A stretch of 64,000 nt of DNA from DATDEW01 sp046590205. Lineage in GTDB: Bacteria > Bacteroidota > Ignavibacteria > Palsa-1295. The position numbers and the translations under genes are program-made. Location of the stretch: the NCBI GenBank assembly GCA_046590205.1, contig JBKJTT010000065.1:17249-81248 (forward strand). Direction: 5' to 3'. Shown here in pieces: positions 17,479-27,049 of the stretch. The number at the start of each line of letters is the position of its first letter. Position 1 is the first letter of the stretch. Under the pieces are notes generated by a model that was not told the origin of the DNA, made no database searches, and saw only the letters and a program-made list of their open reading frames with translations.

Positions 17479-19206
17479 TTAGAAATAGAAACGTGGAGTG
17501 ATCTGGAAGAAGCCCTTATGTTCCCACGGCTTCGGGTCACGAATCACCGCAGAAGAATAACTTGTTTCAAGACGTAAACGGTCGTTGATAATTTCGATCC
17601 ATCCGCTAAAAGTAAATAGATGATCGAAGGCAACACCAACGCCAAACTTCGCAGACCGATGGTTGACATATTGAATATTGACAAGCGGGTTAAAAGGAAC
17701 TGATACCCTACGAATATCTTGCGTCTTACCTTCCTGCTCAAGATCATAGAGTGGATGTGCCGTACGCTTGGGATCAACATCATTCTTTGTAGGTATGTAT
17801 GATTGCTGAACATTATGGATTCCAAAACCAACTGATACATTCACGAAGCTATTGAGATCAAGCTGTAAAATAACCGGAACATATATCTGTGCAATAAGTG
17901 ATGTCCTATAGAATGTTTTATTCTCTGCAAGTACAACTTGCGATCCGTCGAGTGCTGTAACAACGGTAGATTCTCCGTTATAAATAATGCTCTTATTGCT
18001 GTCACTGCCACCCGGATTAAAAGTAACCTTGAATGCGACAGGCAGGTTGAACGCACTGAAGAAGTCAATGCCTGCAAAATACGCAGATATTGTTGCTCCC
18101 CAACCACCTGAAAGATTTCGTTTGCTCCATAAGAATTCGTCATACCTTCCGAAATCTTCGCCAAAGACAGAGACAGGGAAAGCAAGACCAATTTTGAAAT
18201 CACTCTCGGTGCCGATCATATTGCGCAAAATAAGAGAGAGATTCCCTTGCCCTGATGTCCAAAATGGCAAGCCTATTTCAGGATTACCAAGTGCAGCTTC
18301 AAATGCGAAGTTACTGGATGCGTTCACACGGAGATGGTCAATAGAAAGATCAAACATTCTTTCGTTACGTCCCATTTTTTCAAAGAGGGGGATGTCTTCA
18401 GGGAGCTGGCCGCTACCGGTCAGGAGCATGGAATCTACAACGGTTCCGCTTGAGTCCTCAACGCCAACTGACTCAATGGTCCTTTCTGTAAATTGATACT
18501 CTTGAAACGTCTCATCCGATGTTGGGAGACCATACATGGCACGTTGCGCATCAAGGATTACTTTCTTTGAGTAAAATCCTTCAAACATACGACTCATTGC
18601 ATAGCGCATCTGTACGTTCTTTACGAGTTGTGTACCCGTCGGGATGATTTCACCGGGGAGTTCAACATTATCTCCCTGAATCGTATTGACGTCCTCAAGA
18701 AGCGCGGTATTTTTACGGAAAAGCTTAATGACGTTCTTGCCCTTGAAAGCAATCGGTATAGCTTGCCCGGTATTGCCATCATCATCGTCTTCAAAACCAC
18801 CGAACCCGCTACTCTTCTTTTTCCCTTTTGTCTTTTCCTTACGGTACCCCTTTACAAGAAGGTGAAACGGTTCTACCCTATCATTACTCGCTGGGGCAGC
18901 AAAAATGTAAGTATCGGTAACATCAAAATCTTCTTTTTTTAAGTTAAATGGCTCTTTTTCAATCGCGTCGCGGATTTTATTCATAAGATCAGCATCTACG
19001 ACCTTCCATTTTATGACATTGGTAAATGAATATGATTCACCATCATCATTCATCGAATTTAAAGCACGATAAAGCTTGTCATTTGTTTTCTGCAGAGCTT
19101 TCACCGTATCAACGACCGGCTGCGCCGACGCTGTACGGTTTGTGATTATAGCGGTTGAAGCATACGCAACAACAATCAAGAGTAATGTACTGATTTTTAT
19201 TTTCAT
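17479..19206 (-). CDS. Putative outer-membrane protein with N-terminal domain, paralogue A
   Basis: No named family is recognised. The signal peptide MKIKISTLLLIVVAYAS is followed by an N-terminal domain (about residues 35-200, with Lys- and Asp-rich patches, FGGFEDDDDG) that paralogue B lacks. A beta-rich domain of about 320 residues ends in QITPRFYF, a barrel-like C-terminus. Shared blocks with the downstream gene (IESVG, IGLPFW near residue 310, SAVIRDPKPWEH) show tandem duplication. The frame is open to a TTG at 19224; ATG 19206 (19215 also possible) fits the signal peptide best. It sits 45 bases after the GldM-like gene. A GldN-like role for the N-terminal domain is possible but not supported by a clear motif. 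Confidence 0.55.
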   Translation of the reverse strand: MKIKISTLLLIVVAYASTAIITNRTASAQPVVDTVKALQKTNDKLYRALNSMNDDGESYSFTNVIKWKVVDADLMNKIRDAIEKEPFNLKKEDFDVTDTYIFAAPASNDRVEPFHLLVKGYRKEKTKGKKKSSGFGGFEDDDDGNTGQAIPIAFKGKNVIKLFRKNTALLEDVNTIQGDNVELPGEIIPTGTQLVKNVQMRYAMSRMFEGFYSKKVILDAQRAMYGLPTSDETFQEYQFTERTIESVGVEDSSGTVVDSMLLTGSGQLPEDIPLFEKMGRNERMFDLSIDHLRVNASSNFAFEAALGNPEIGLPFWTSGQGNLSLILRNMIGTESDFKIGLAFPVSVFGEDFGRYDEFLWSKRNLSGGWGATISAYFAGIDFFSAFNLPVAFKVTFNPGGSDSNKSIIYNGESTVVTALDGSQVVLAENKTFYRTSLIAQIYVPVILQLDLNSFVNVSVGFGIHNVQQSYIPTKNDVDPKRTAHPLYDLEQEGKTQDIRRVSVPFNPLVNIQYVNHRSAKFGVGVAFDHLFTFSGWIEIINDRLRLETSYSSAVIRDPKPWEHKGFFQITPRFYF

Positions 19207-19251
19207 CCTTGTCATCAGAGTCAACTAATTAAAGATAGTAGTTGGTCAAAT

Positions 19252-20847
19252 TTATTTGCCCTTAGGGTAGAATCGAACTGTCTTCGAAACACTTTGTCCG
19301 GTTTTAGGGTCAGTAAATGTCACATTGACATCCTTACCTTTTTTATCAACGCCGTTAGGGGTTTTGATCATACGAAGAGTATATTTAGTGTCTTCTCCTT
19401 TAGCGGCTCTGTTGTCAAACACACCCCCGTCAGAGCTAACGGAAAGTTCACCGTCAACCTCAGAGTAATCACCTTCAATTCCATATCCGGCTATGAAATT
19501 TATTGTGGTTGGGCTACCTATCTTAAAGCTCTTCGGGAATTTACCCACCAAGAAAGGAGGTGGCTCTATCTTAACTGTCTTATTACTAATCTCTACATAA
19601 TCCCTGGCAAAAGGTGATTTAAAGAGAGTAGTAATACCAAGCGTCTTGCCTTCCATGGTACCGAATTCAGGTCGGAATTCATACGTTGCACCATCAATGG
19701 TTTTAAGGTCTTGTCCATCAAGAGTAAGCTTAAGACGATATGATCCATCAAGCCCCGAATGGAGCTGGTTAATCTTAAACAATACTTTTGTATAAGCGAG
19801 GGCTTCCTTCGTTTCGTCATCAAACGGTTCAAAAGGTGTACTATCAGCGGGTGATAGTGACTTAACGCTAGCACTAAAGGAGCCAGAAAAAACATCCTTT
19901 GCCCCACCACCACGATTAGCTTTTGCCTGGTAGCGAACAGTATAGTTTTGCCCTACATCGCCAACTGCAGGAGTGTATGTCCAGTACCAGTTGGTATCTA
20001 TCTTTACAATTTCACCTGGTCCTTCTATCTTAGTGATCTGTACACTTTTTGATTCTGCACCTTCAATTCGTATAGGATTCGGGAGATTTATTCCAGGGAA
20101 AGAATTGAAGTCAGACACTTGTGGCATAGCTGCCAACTGATCGAAGACTTTTGCCTCTGGGCGTTTTACGTCTACGACAAATTCGTTATTACCGATGTTC
20201 GTCGAGAAGTCGCGATACTGATCGCTCAAGAGTGAATCAATATAGCCACGAAGCTGTACGTTCTCAGCAATACCGTTCTTTACTTCTTTTAATTCCTTAA
20301 CTGTCAACTGAACAGCACCAATCTTGACCGTATCATTTTCTGATGCGCCGACAGCCACACCGATAACCTGATTGGTTCGGGCGCTAAAGCGCAATTTATA
20401 GACACCTTCACCATAAGAAGGCTTAAACTTGTAGTTGAAGATATAATCCTGACCAACTTTGGTACGAGGATAAAGGGCTGTATCACTTGTGATGAGTAAA
20501 CTATCAACACGCGTATCATTGCGGTAAATAGCAAGCGAAAGGTCATTAACTGAATCGCGAGCAGGATCAGAAACACGCACCTTTACGAGGAATTCGCGTT
20601 CGGGCTCTTTCGGGTCACCGAGTGTCATGGACTGGTTTGACGTGCTCGAAAGTGAGGTTTGAGAACCACGCAGAGCATTAATAATCGTTTCAGCGATCAA
20701 CTGAATGCGCTTGTTCTTCTGTCGTAATGACTCCTGCTCCTTCTTCAAGTGCTCTTCGGCTTCATCGCGTTCTACGATGATGATGAGGAGTTCGAGAAGA
20801 ACTGCGAGGTAGAGGATAAAATAGACTCCGCCCTTACCTTTTGACAT
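19252..20847 (-). CDS. GldM-like single-TM periplasmic protein (candidate)
   Basis: It is 531 residues with a basic N-terminus (MSKGKGG) and one transmembrane helix (about residues 8-25, YFILYLAVLLELLIIIV) that buries a glutamate (Glu19). A coiled-coil-like helix (residues 28-60) and several beta-sandwich-like periplasmic domains (about 80-180, 250-330, 420-531) follow. Length, topology and a polar residue in the helix resemble GldM/PorM, the T9SS motor subunit, and fit the T9SS cargo in this window. Against this, no GldL gene is adjacent and the sequence is not clearly GldM by eye. It heads a minus-strand unit with the two outer-membrane paralogues. Confidence 0.5.
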   Translation of the reverse strand: MSKGKGGVYFILYLAVLLELLIIIVERDEAEEHLKKEQESLRQKNKRIQLIAETIINALRGSQTSLSSTSNQSMTLGDPKEPEREFLVKVRVSDPARDSVNDLSLAIYRNDTRVDSLLITSDTALYPRTKVGQDYIFNYKFKPSYGEGVYKLRFSARTNQVIGVAVGASENDTVKIGAVQLTVKELKEVKNGIAENVQLRGYIDSLLSDQYRDFSTNIGNNEFVVDVKRPEAKVFDQLAAMPQVSDFNSFPGINLPNPIRIEGAESKSVQITKIEGPGEIVKIDTNWYWTYTPAVGDVGQNYTVRYQAKANRGGGAKDVFSGSFSASVKSLSPADSTPFEPFDDETKEALAYTKVLFKINQLHSGLDGSYRLKLTLDGQDLKTIDGATYEFRPEFGTMEGKTLGITTLFKSPFARDYVEISNKTVKIEPPPFLVGKFPKSFKIGSPTTINFIAGYGIEGDYSEVDGELSVSSDGGVFDNRAAKGEDTKYTLRMIKTPNGVDKKGKDVNVTFTDPKTGQSVSKTVRFYPKGK

Positions 20848-20924
20848 AGATACTTACCTTTAGTTTGTATATCGGAGAAACAACACTCGCCGTGCACTGC
20901 TTTGTGAAGCGCAGATTCCGACCT

Positions 20925-21515
20925 TTACTTACTCAATAATCTTTCAACCATTTTCGCTATGATGTCAAGCTCTATATTGACCTTGTCACCTTCGCGAAGC
21001 CACTGGAAAATTGTTTCGCTGTATGTATGGGGTATGATCGCTATTTTGATGACGTTACCCACAACATCGGCAACCGTCAGACTGACACCGTCTATAGCGA
21101 TAGACCCACGGGGAACAATGTAGCGCATATACTCTTGCGGCAGCTCAAAATAGAACTCCCAACTCTCGCCGCCGGCGCTTTTGACCTCTTTTACCGTTGC
21201 AAGTCCGTCAATATGACCTTGGACAAGATGTCCGCCTAGGCGAGTGGAGAGCGTAGCCGCACGCTCCAAATTTACATGATCCCCAACTTTCAAAGAGCTA
21301 AGCGTCGTTTTTGTGAGCGTTTCTGCGACTGCCCACGCCTCGAAACGGGTGGAATCAGTTGAAGTGACAGTTAAACAGACGCCATTAACTGCAATAGAAT
21401 CATCAACTTTAAGGTCGCTAAGCACATTCTCTGCACTAAATAATAGACGCTGAGACGTACCTACACCTTCTAATACAACACACGTACCAATTTCTTCAAT
21501 TATTCCAGTGAACAC
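20925..21515 (-). CDS. ribE: Riboflavin synthase alpha chain
   Basis: It converts two 6,7-dimethyl-8-ribityllumazine molecules into riboflavin. The 196-residue protein shows the two tandem lumazine-binding domains: MFTGIIEEIG with NGVCLTV in the first, and GGHLVQGHIDG with SIAIDGVSLTV in the second. Start and length are standard. No FMN riboswitch or other rib gene is visible nearby, so it appears to be encoded apart from the rest of the pathway. Confidence 0.96.
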   Translation of the reverse strand: MFTGIIEEIGTCVVLEGVGTSQRLLFSAENVLSDLKVDDSIAVNGVCLTVTSTDSTRFEAWAVAETLTKTTLSSLKVGDHVNLERAATLSTRLGGHLVQGHIDGLATVKEVKSAGGESWEFYFELPQEYMRYIVPRGSIAIDGVSLTVADVVGNVIKIAIIPHTYSETIFQWLREGDKVNIELDIIAKMVERLLSK

Positions 21516-21564
21516 CTAAAATAGTTGATAATTTTTTCTTTTTTTGAGCAAAAGACACTTTCAC

Positions 21565-22548
21565 TCACCCTTCCTTGATACTCTGAAGTATTTCTTCAGC
21601 GACACGCAATGCCTCAAGTCCGTCTTTTCCGCTCACAATTGGCTTCGTATTCTTGACGATAGCATCCCGAAATAACTCAAGTTCGTGCTTGAGCGGATTA
21701 ATGTCCTTGACCTCTGGCTTCTCGTAAATGATGTTGAGCTTCTTATCAGCTCGCTCTATCTCGCCAAGGTTGAACATGAGCGAGACATTCTTCTTCGCTT
21801 CATCATCTCCAGTAAGACGAAATACTTCCGAGACTCGCGCCGCGAAATCAACCGAGAGGTAAGCATCGCGTTCAAAGATACGAAGTTTTCGCATCGGATT
21901 TTGTGAAATGCGACTTGCGGTCACATTTGCAACAGCACCGTTCGCAAATTTGATTCGCGCATTTGCAATATCTATTTCATCAGAAACCACTGCAACGCCG
22001 GACGCATCAACACTCACAACCTCGCTGCCCGCAATGGAGAGGATAACATCAATGTCGTGTATCATCAGATCGAGTACGACAGCAACATCTGTCCCGCGCG
22101 GCTTGAACTGTGCCAATCGGTGCGACTCAAAAAATCTTGGCTCGGTGATGTACTCTTCGATCGAGAGCAGTGCCGGATTAAACCGTTCGATGTGCCCGAC
22201 CTGTATCTTCACACCTTTGCGCTCAGCCAATCGGATAAGATCAGCAGCTTCGGATGTCGTATTCGTTATCGGCTTCTCAATAAGGACATGCTTCCCTTTC
22301 TCAATGGCAAGTCGCGCTGTTTCATAATGAGAGAATGTCGGAGTTACAATAGATACTGCATCAACTTCATCAAGGATATGCTTGAGGTTATCAAATGCTT
22401 TTACCTCATGCTCACGCGCTACCTTCCCTGCTTCTTTTGTATCAAGGTCATAGATACCGACAAGCTGCACATCGCGCACTTCCTTCCAGAGCCGTGTATG
22501 AACCTTACCCAGATGCCCAACACCAATAACGCCTACTTTCAAACTCAT
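21565..22548 (-). CDS. Gfo/Idh/MocA family NAD(P)-dependent oxidoreductase
   Basis: This 327-residue protein has an N-terminal Rossmann domain (GVIGVGHLGKVH), the family EKP motif (LIEKPIT, about residues 91-97) with its catalytic Lys, and a C-terminal alpha/beta substrate domain. Conserved HIERFNPA and MIHDIDVILS segments resemble oxidoreductases of sugar-nucleotide and lipopolysaccharide metabolism, sometimes encoded with lipid A genes. The substrate cannot be assigned. Its ATG lies one base from the stop of the upstream M1 peptidase gene, so they are probably cotranscribed. Confidence 0.85.
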   Translation of the reverse strand: MSLKVGVIGVGHLGKVHTRLWKEVRDVQLVGIYDLDTKEAGKVAREHEVKAFDNLKHILDEVDAVSIVTPTFSHYETARLAIEKGKHVLIEKPITNTTSEAADLIRLAERKGVKIQVGHIERFNPALLSIEEYITEPRFFESHRLAQFKPRGTDVAVVLDLMIHDIDVILSIAGSEVVSVDASGVAVVSDEIDIANARIKFANGAVANVTASRISQNPMRKLRIFERDAYLSVDFAARVSEVFRLTGDDEAKKNVSLMFNLGEIERADKKLNIIYEKPEVKDINPLKHELELFRDAIVKNTKPIVSGKDGLEALRVAEEILQSIKEG

Positions 22549-22549
22549 A

Positions 22550-25500
22550 TTAAAATGTTGTGCCTAAACTAATTACGTAACGAAATGCAATGTTCTCTTT
22601 ACCGTCGTCGGGGTGATTAAGATATATCGGGAAATGCAGCCCAATCGTAGGGATACTTGCATACTGCCCCGTCACTCCCTGCAACTGCCACGGCAGCCAA
22701 GATAACAGATCAATCTTAAATCCTACACCGGCATCGGTAACAAGTTCTTTGCGAATGATGGCTATGTCTACTTCATTCCCTACCCAACCAGCATCAAAGA
22801 ATACAAATGGTGATATCGATGCAGGAAGCCAGCCCAATTTACGAATAGGATTTGGGAGGTTCATCTCTGTTGAGAAGCCAACGCCACCATAAGCACTCCC
22901 AGAACTATATCCTCTTACACCTGCACCGCCTTCGCTATAAAAGTTTGCTTCATAACTGAAATGGCGACTTATTGAAGTCACTGCCCTTCCAAATTCATTT
23001 TTATCTTCTTGTGCATTGTTAGCTCGGCCAAGTTGATACAGTTTTTGAGTTGGGACTGTACCGAACTGTGCAGCCGCATTAACACGGAATGCGAAGCCAA
23101 AGTCATCTGCAATGTTTAGCTTCTGACCAAACTTGAAATCCCAACCGCCGAAAAAATCATATTTACGAGTTCCTCCAAATAGAGCACCAGAATAGTCTAT
23201 TTCGTATGTATTTCCATGCTCTCCAGCAATTGAAAATCGCGTATTACCGCTATTTGAGATGAACGAGTATTTACCGCCAAAGATAAACATTGTTGCATCA
23301 TCCCATCTTTGATGATAGATCGGATAATCGCCGTCATTTCGATCACTCATCTCAAATGACAAAGTTACAATGTTTGTAGGACCGAGATAACGATATGTAG
23401 GACGGATGATATGATCGAGAGAAACAGCGAGGGTTCGGATGCCATACATATCTTTCGCAAGAAAATTCAAATTCGTGAGATTCCCAAGTAGTTTTGTTGC
23501 GTATGTTCCTCGCATCTGTATATCACCGTTATTTTTTGAAGTTCTACCAGTCTTGAGAATAAGTTTTACGTCAAGAGACATTGACCGAGGTTGACCGAGT
23601 ATTAATCCTACACCCAGATTAAACTCTGATGTTTCTTCATACCAAATAATAGGACGTAAAACACCATAAAGTCCACTTAATGGTTGATAGTTATTCAATT
23701 GTTTAAGAAATGCAAACTCCATCGCAGGTAACAATCTCCAACTTGAACTACTTACTCTCTCAATATCCATCAATCGAAACGAGGTATCTATTTCTATACT
23801 TGAGACCTCTTTGGGAGTTGTGATGCTTCCGTTGTAACATGTACTTACCCAATCCCAAGACGGAAAGAAAAGTCTTCCTTGCTCTGGCTTGTGATAACCA
23901 GTGCCTTGATTTAAAGCAATAGGTATTGTGGCAATACCGGTGGAGCCGTCATCGTATCGAAGTGTAAGATCGATAGGCATAACTCCGAGGTCATTGTTAT
24001 GAAGGTCAACAGTAGTTTTATATGAGCCGTCGGGTAGCTCGTCTGATGATACACGATATGCACTATAATCAATCGTCCTTGTCGTATGGAACCACTGGTC
24101 AAAGTACCAATCGAGTTTTGTCCCGCTTACATCTTCCATGGCTCGCTTGAAATCGTTCAGATTTGGAGATTTAAAACACCACCGACGGAAGTACTCCTTC
24201 ATCCCTGCCCAAAAGACAGAATCACCAAGCACATATTCGAGTTGTGCCAATCCATTCAAGGTCTTGAAATATACTTGCCCGGCATTCACGCCTTCTCGCG
24301 CCCAATCATGAGGTATGTTGAGCGGCTCTTCATATCCGTCTGTTGCAAGGTTGAAATACGATGAATAATAATTACGTCTCGTATCATATTCAGGGATGAA
24401 CATCTTCGTTAGCCATGACGTATCACGATGAGGCGAGCGTTCATTGTGTCTGCCATAGTACGATTCCATACCGACCATCTCGATAAACTCTGTAAAGCCT
24501 TCATCGAGGAATGCGTACCGTGTTTCATTACTTCCGAGCATACCATAGAACCACTGGTGAGCACCCTCGTGCATGATAAGTCCTGCATTCGGGCTGCCAT
24601 CCATAATAAGCTGCGGATACTCCATACCGCCGTCGCCGGAATGCGTATTATAGAAGTTCGGGTACTGATACCAGCCGATTGCCTTCGAGTGATGTTCAAG
24701 CATAGCGAATGTATGCTTCATCGCTTGCTTCCATTCTTTCTCTTCGTTTGTTTTATACAGGCAATGAACTGTAACGGTATCGCTCCACGTATCCCACTCA
24801 TGAATGTAGTTATGCGCTACCCATGCGAAGTCGTGCACGTTCGATGCTTTGAAGTGCCAAGTAACGTCTCCACTTCGCGGATAATCTTTCGGATAGACAA
24901 CTCCCTTCTTCTCACCTTTGGCTATCTTTTCATATCCCCACTTTACTTCATCGGGGTTCTGCACTTGCCCTGTCGCACCGAGGCAATACTTCGCTGGTAC
25001 GGTCAGCTTCACATCGAACTCACCCCATACTCCATAGAACTCACGACCGATATACTCCTGATTATGCCAGCCCTCACGGTCATACGCACATACTTTCGGA
25101 TAACACTGCGCCATCGAGTAGGCAATGCTGTCAGAGTTCATCCATCCGTTGCGCCGAGTTTGGCGAGGTATCTGCTCGAAGAAGTTAAATGCAAGAGTGG
25201 TCTGTGATTTTGGAGCAAGTGGCATGGCAAGCGTAACCTTCATCACTGTACCTGTAATAATGAAGCGGCTGTCAATACCGTTGACATTGACCTTGTTAAT
25301 TGTATATCCGCCCCAATCAGCAGGCGTTTTATATCTCTCGAATCGTTGCAAAAGTCCTTGGTCGTTCAACTCTTGTGCACGTTTATGCATCATCGAGCCG
25401 GGGCGGAAGGCGTTGTTGTAGAGATGGAAGTATATTTCTCGCAGCGTATCGGGTGAGTTGTTCGTATAGACGACTTGCAGCTTTCCCTCAAGTGAATGGA

Positions 25501-25615
25501 TAGAATCCAGAAGCGTCGCTTCTATCTGGTAGGATACATGCTGCTGCCAGTAATCCGACGGCTGTGCAATAGCAGATGTTGTAAAAGCAAGAACGAAGAA
25601 GAGAAGTAGTTTCAT
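22550..25615 (-). CDS. M1 family metallopeptidase fused to an outer-membrane beta-barrel
   Basis: After the signal peptide MKLLLFFVLAFTTSAIAQ comes an M1 (gluzincin) aminopeptidase module: zinc ligands H349 and H353 with catalytic E350 in HEGAHQW, and third ligand E372 in FLDEGFTEF, 18 residues after H353 as the family requires. The substrate-binding GGMEYPQL motif, a variant of GAMEN, lies before it. From about residue 650 the sequence is beta-strand rich and ends like a BamA/surface-antigen barrel (GAGVRGYSSG, then SPFVFFDAGWVG, final GTTF). The peptidase should therefore be tied to the outer membrane. ATG 25615 gives the signal peptide; the frame opens at 25654. Total 1021 residues, far longer than M1 enzymes without an extra domain. 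Confidence 0.85.
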   Translation of the reverse strand: MKLLLFFVLAFTTSAIAQPSDYWQQHVSYQIEATLLDSIHSLEGKLQVVYTNNSPDTLREIYFHLYNNAFRPGSMMHKRAQELNDQGLLQRFERYKTPADWGGYTINKVNVNGIDSRFIITGTVMKVTLAMPLAPKSQTTLAFNFFEQIPRQTRRNGWMNSDSIAYSMAQCYPKVCAYDREGWHNQEYIGREFYGVWGEFDVKLTVPAKYCLGATGQVQNPDEVKWGYEKIAKGEKKGVVYPKDYPRSGDVTWHFKASNVHDFAWVAHNYIHEWDTWSDTVTVHCLYKTNEEKEWKQAMKHTFAMLEHHSKAIGWYQYPNFYNTHSGDGGMEYPQLIMDGSPNAGLIMHEGAHQWFYGMLGSNETRYAFLDEGFTEFIEMVGMESYYGRHNERSPHRDTSWLTKMFIPEYDTRRNYYSSYFNLATDGYEEPLNIPHDWAREGVNAGQVYFKTLNGLAQLEYVLGDSVFWAGMKEYFRRWCFKSPNLNDFKRAMEDVSGTKLDWYFDQWFHTTRTIDYSAYRVSSDELPDGSYKTTVDLHNNDLGVMPIDLTLRYDDGSTGIATIPIALNQGTGYHKPEQGRLFFPSWDWVSTCYNGSITTPKEVSSIEIDTSFRLMDIERVSSSSWRLLPAMEFAFLKQLNNYQPLSGLYGVLRPIIWYEETSEFNLGVGLILGQPRSMSLDVKLILKTGRTSKNNGDIQMRGTYATKLLGNLTNLNFLAKDMYGIRTLAVSLDHIIRPTYRYLGPTNIVTLSFEMSDRNDGDYPIYHQRWDDATMFIFGGKYSFISNSGNTRFSIAGEHGNTYEIDYSGALFGGTRKYDFFGGWDFKFGQKLNIADDFGFAFRVNAAAQFGTVPTQKLYQLGRANNAQEDKNEFGRAVTSISRHFSYEANFYSEGGAGVRGYSSGSAYGGVGFSTEMNLPNPIRKLGWLPASISPFVFFDAGWVGNEVDIAIIRKELVTDAGVGFKIDLLSWLPWQLQGVTGQYASIPTIGLHFPIYLNHPDDGKENIAFRYVISLGTTF

Positions 25616-25700
25616 CAAATCCAAGAGGTGACACAAGCGCAAAGAACAACGCAAAGACGGGAAAGAAAATCCTAAAATAAAGCCTCTCTCTCCAACTAAA

Positions 25701-26720
25701 CTACTGCACTATCAACTTCTTCGTTATTACCTGCCCATTCGTCTGCAATCTTACGAAGTAACTTCCTTGTGGAAGGTCTTTGGTATCAATTGTTATGGTA
25801 TGAATATCGCTCTGGTAGATTCCATCTGCAAGTGTCATTCTTCTCTTACCGAGTATATCGTAGAGTTCGATGCTGATAGTCTCTGCTGTATTGAGTTCAA
25901 ACGAGAGCACGGCATCTATTTCAGTTGGATTTGGTGAGATAGAAACGGTTATCGCATCATCTACCGTCATGCTGTGTACACCTTTTGGTTGAAGAGGCGG
26001 GAATCGGAATAGAAAGGCATTTTCATATACTGAATCCTTCCCTCCTGTCGTAACGGTAGTAAATAACTTTGCGGGGAATACACGCTCCGTCTCTGTAGGA
26101 GTTAACTCTGTCGTGAATGTAAAGTTGAGCTGTCTCTTCCGAGTAAATGGCTCCATGAGGTAAGAGGATAACTCTGTGCCTACTGTATCAATTCTAAAAG
26201 TTAGTTTAGCAGAATCACTAACGATTAGTTGCCAATTGGAGAACGTAGATGAGTCGGATACATTATTATACATTGAAAAGAATGCACCGATCTTGTTTGG
26301 AAGATATTGACTGTTATTGGTGTCTATTGGCATTACAACTGAAGGATAAACAACTTTTGCTGTAGTCATTGAGTCAATGCCGTCGACTTTGAGAATTGCT
26401 TCTAATTTAGTATAATCAGGTTTACAGTCATGCGTGTCATGTAAATCCCCTGTAAATGTTGTAGTTACTATACCTTTTTGATGAGGATGTACACTAACTA
26501 CTATGGGATAAGGCCACTGGCTATACAGAGAAAAGTCCACAGTTTGATCAATACTTTCATAACTAATAGACGAATAATAACAGCCGTAGACTGGATGTTT
26601 GTATGGCAGTGTTAGGGTATAAACAACAACTGTATCTCCAACCATCACCTTTTGTTGACCTAACGCACTAAATCCTTGAAAGACAATAATGAGGAAGACG
26701 CAATATGACAGCAGTTTCAT
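25701..26720 (-). CDS. Secreted protein with T9SS type A sorting domain
   Basis: It has a signal peptide (MKLLSYCVFLIIVFQGFSALGQ), a central region of about 230 residues with no recognised domain (probably beta-rich), and a C-terminal T9SS sorting domain of about 80 residues: ISPNPTEIDAVLSFEL, then LYDILGKRRM, LPQGSYFVRLQTNG and final KLIVQ. It should be exported by Sec and then T9SS to the surface or medium. Function of the passenger is unknown. ATG 26720 is preferred; it lies 16 bases after a TATATTTG promoter element. It lies 85 bases upstream of the M1 peptidase start. Confidence 0.8.
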   Translation of the reverse strand: MKLLSYCVFLIIVFQGFSALGQQKVMVGDTVVVYTLTLPYKHPVYGCYYSSISYESIDQTVDFSLYSQWPYPIVVSVHPHQKGIVTTTFTGDLHDTHDCKPDYTKLEAILKVDGIDSMTTAKVVYPSVVMPIDTNNSQYLPNKIGAFFSMYNNVSDSSTFSNWQLIVSDSAKLTFRIDTVGTELSSYLMEPFTRKRQLNFTFTTELTPTETERVFPAKLFTTVTTGGKDSVYENAFLFRFPPLQPKGVHSMTVDDAITVSISPNPTEIDAVLSFELNTAETISIELYDILGKRRMTLADGIYQSDIHTITIDTKDLPQGSYFVRLQTNGQVITKKLIVQ

Positions 26721-26735
26721 AGCTATGTGTTTTAG

Positions 26736-26743
26736 CAAATATA
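26736..26743 (-). promoter_or_regulatory. Bacteroidota-type -7 element TATATTTG
   Basis: On the minus strand the exact TAnnTTTG consensus lies 16 bases before the ATG at 26720. A CTTG sits 20 bases further upstream, close to the TTTG -33 element. The 5' leader would be about 10 bases. Confidence 0.5.
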
Positions 26744-26787
26744 CTTCTTTATATGAACATCCGCAAGGTCAATAATCTATCCCAAAC

Positions 26788-26813
26788 AAAAAGGACGGGT
26801 TAAAGCCCGTCCT
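26788..26813 (-). terminator. Rho-independent terminator after hicB
   Basis: It is a perfect seven-pair stem GGACGGG/CCCGTCC with a six-base loop. On the minus strand it is followed by TTTTTGTTT, 24 bases beyond the hicB stop. Confidence 0.85.
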
Positions 26814-26836
26814 GCCTGTAAGAAATTAGTCCGAAC

Positions 26837-27049
26837 CTATGCGTACATGAGCTTCCCTTTTGGTTCGGGGATTAACCGTCCCAGCATTGTAGCTGTTTCG
26901 AGCCAGTCTTCAATGACCTGCTCAGCCGCGTGTAGTGCTTCACCCCGAGTTAGTCCATCTGCCAAACAACCACTAAGCTCCGGGACTTCGGCTATAAATC
27001 GAGCGTCTTCCTGGCTCCAGTAGATTATAATTTCATAAAGTGATTTCAT
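26837..27049 (-). CDS. hicB: HicB-type antitoxin
   Basis: The 70-residue protein is a degenerate RNase H-like HicB fold: EIIIYWSQEDARFIAEVPELSGCLADGLT has the family pattern of strand, E-D, VPELPGC-like turn. It lacks a long C-terminal DNA-binding helix-turn-helix, so it may neutralise toxin without binding DNA strongly. It overlaps the upstream hicA by four bases (ATGA), the usual toxin-first order for this type II system, and is followed by a strong terminator. Confidence 0.85.
   Translation of the reverse strand: MKSLYEIIIYWSQEDARFIAEVPELSGCLADGLTRGEALHAAEQVIEDWLETATMLGRLIPEPKGKLMYA

Noticed and set aside
17479..19206. Calling paralogue A GldN
   Set aside because: The N-terminal domain lacks the recognisable GldN segments and is followed by a barrel-like half that GldN does not have.
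21516..21564. Possible FMN riboswitch beside ribE
   Set aside because: The region upstream of ribE is only 49 bases with no conserved RFN helices.
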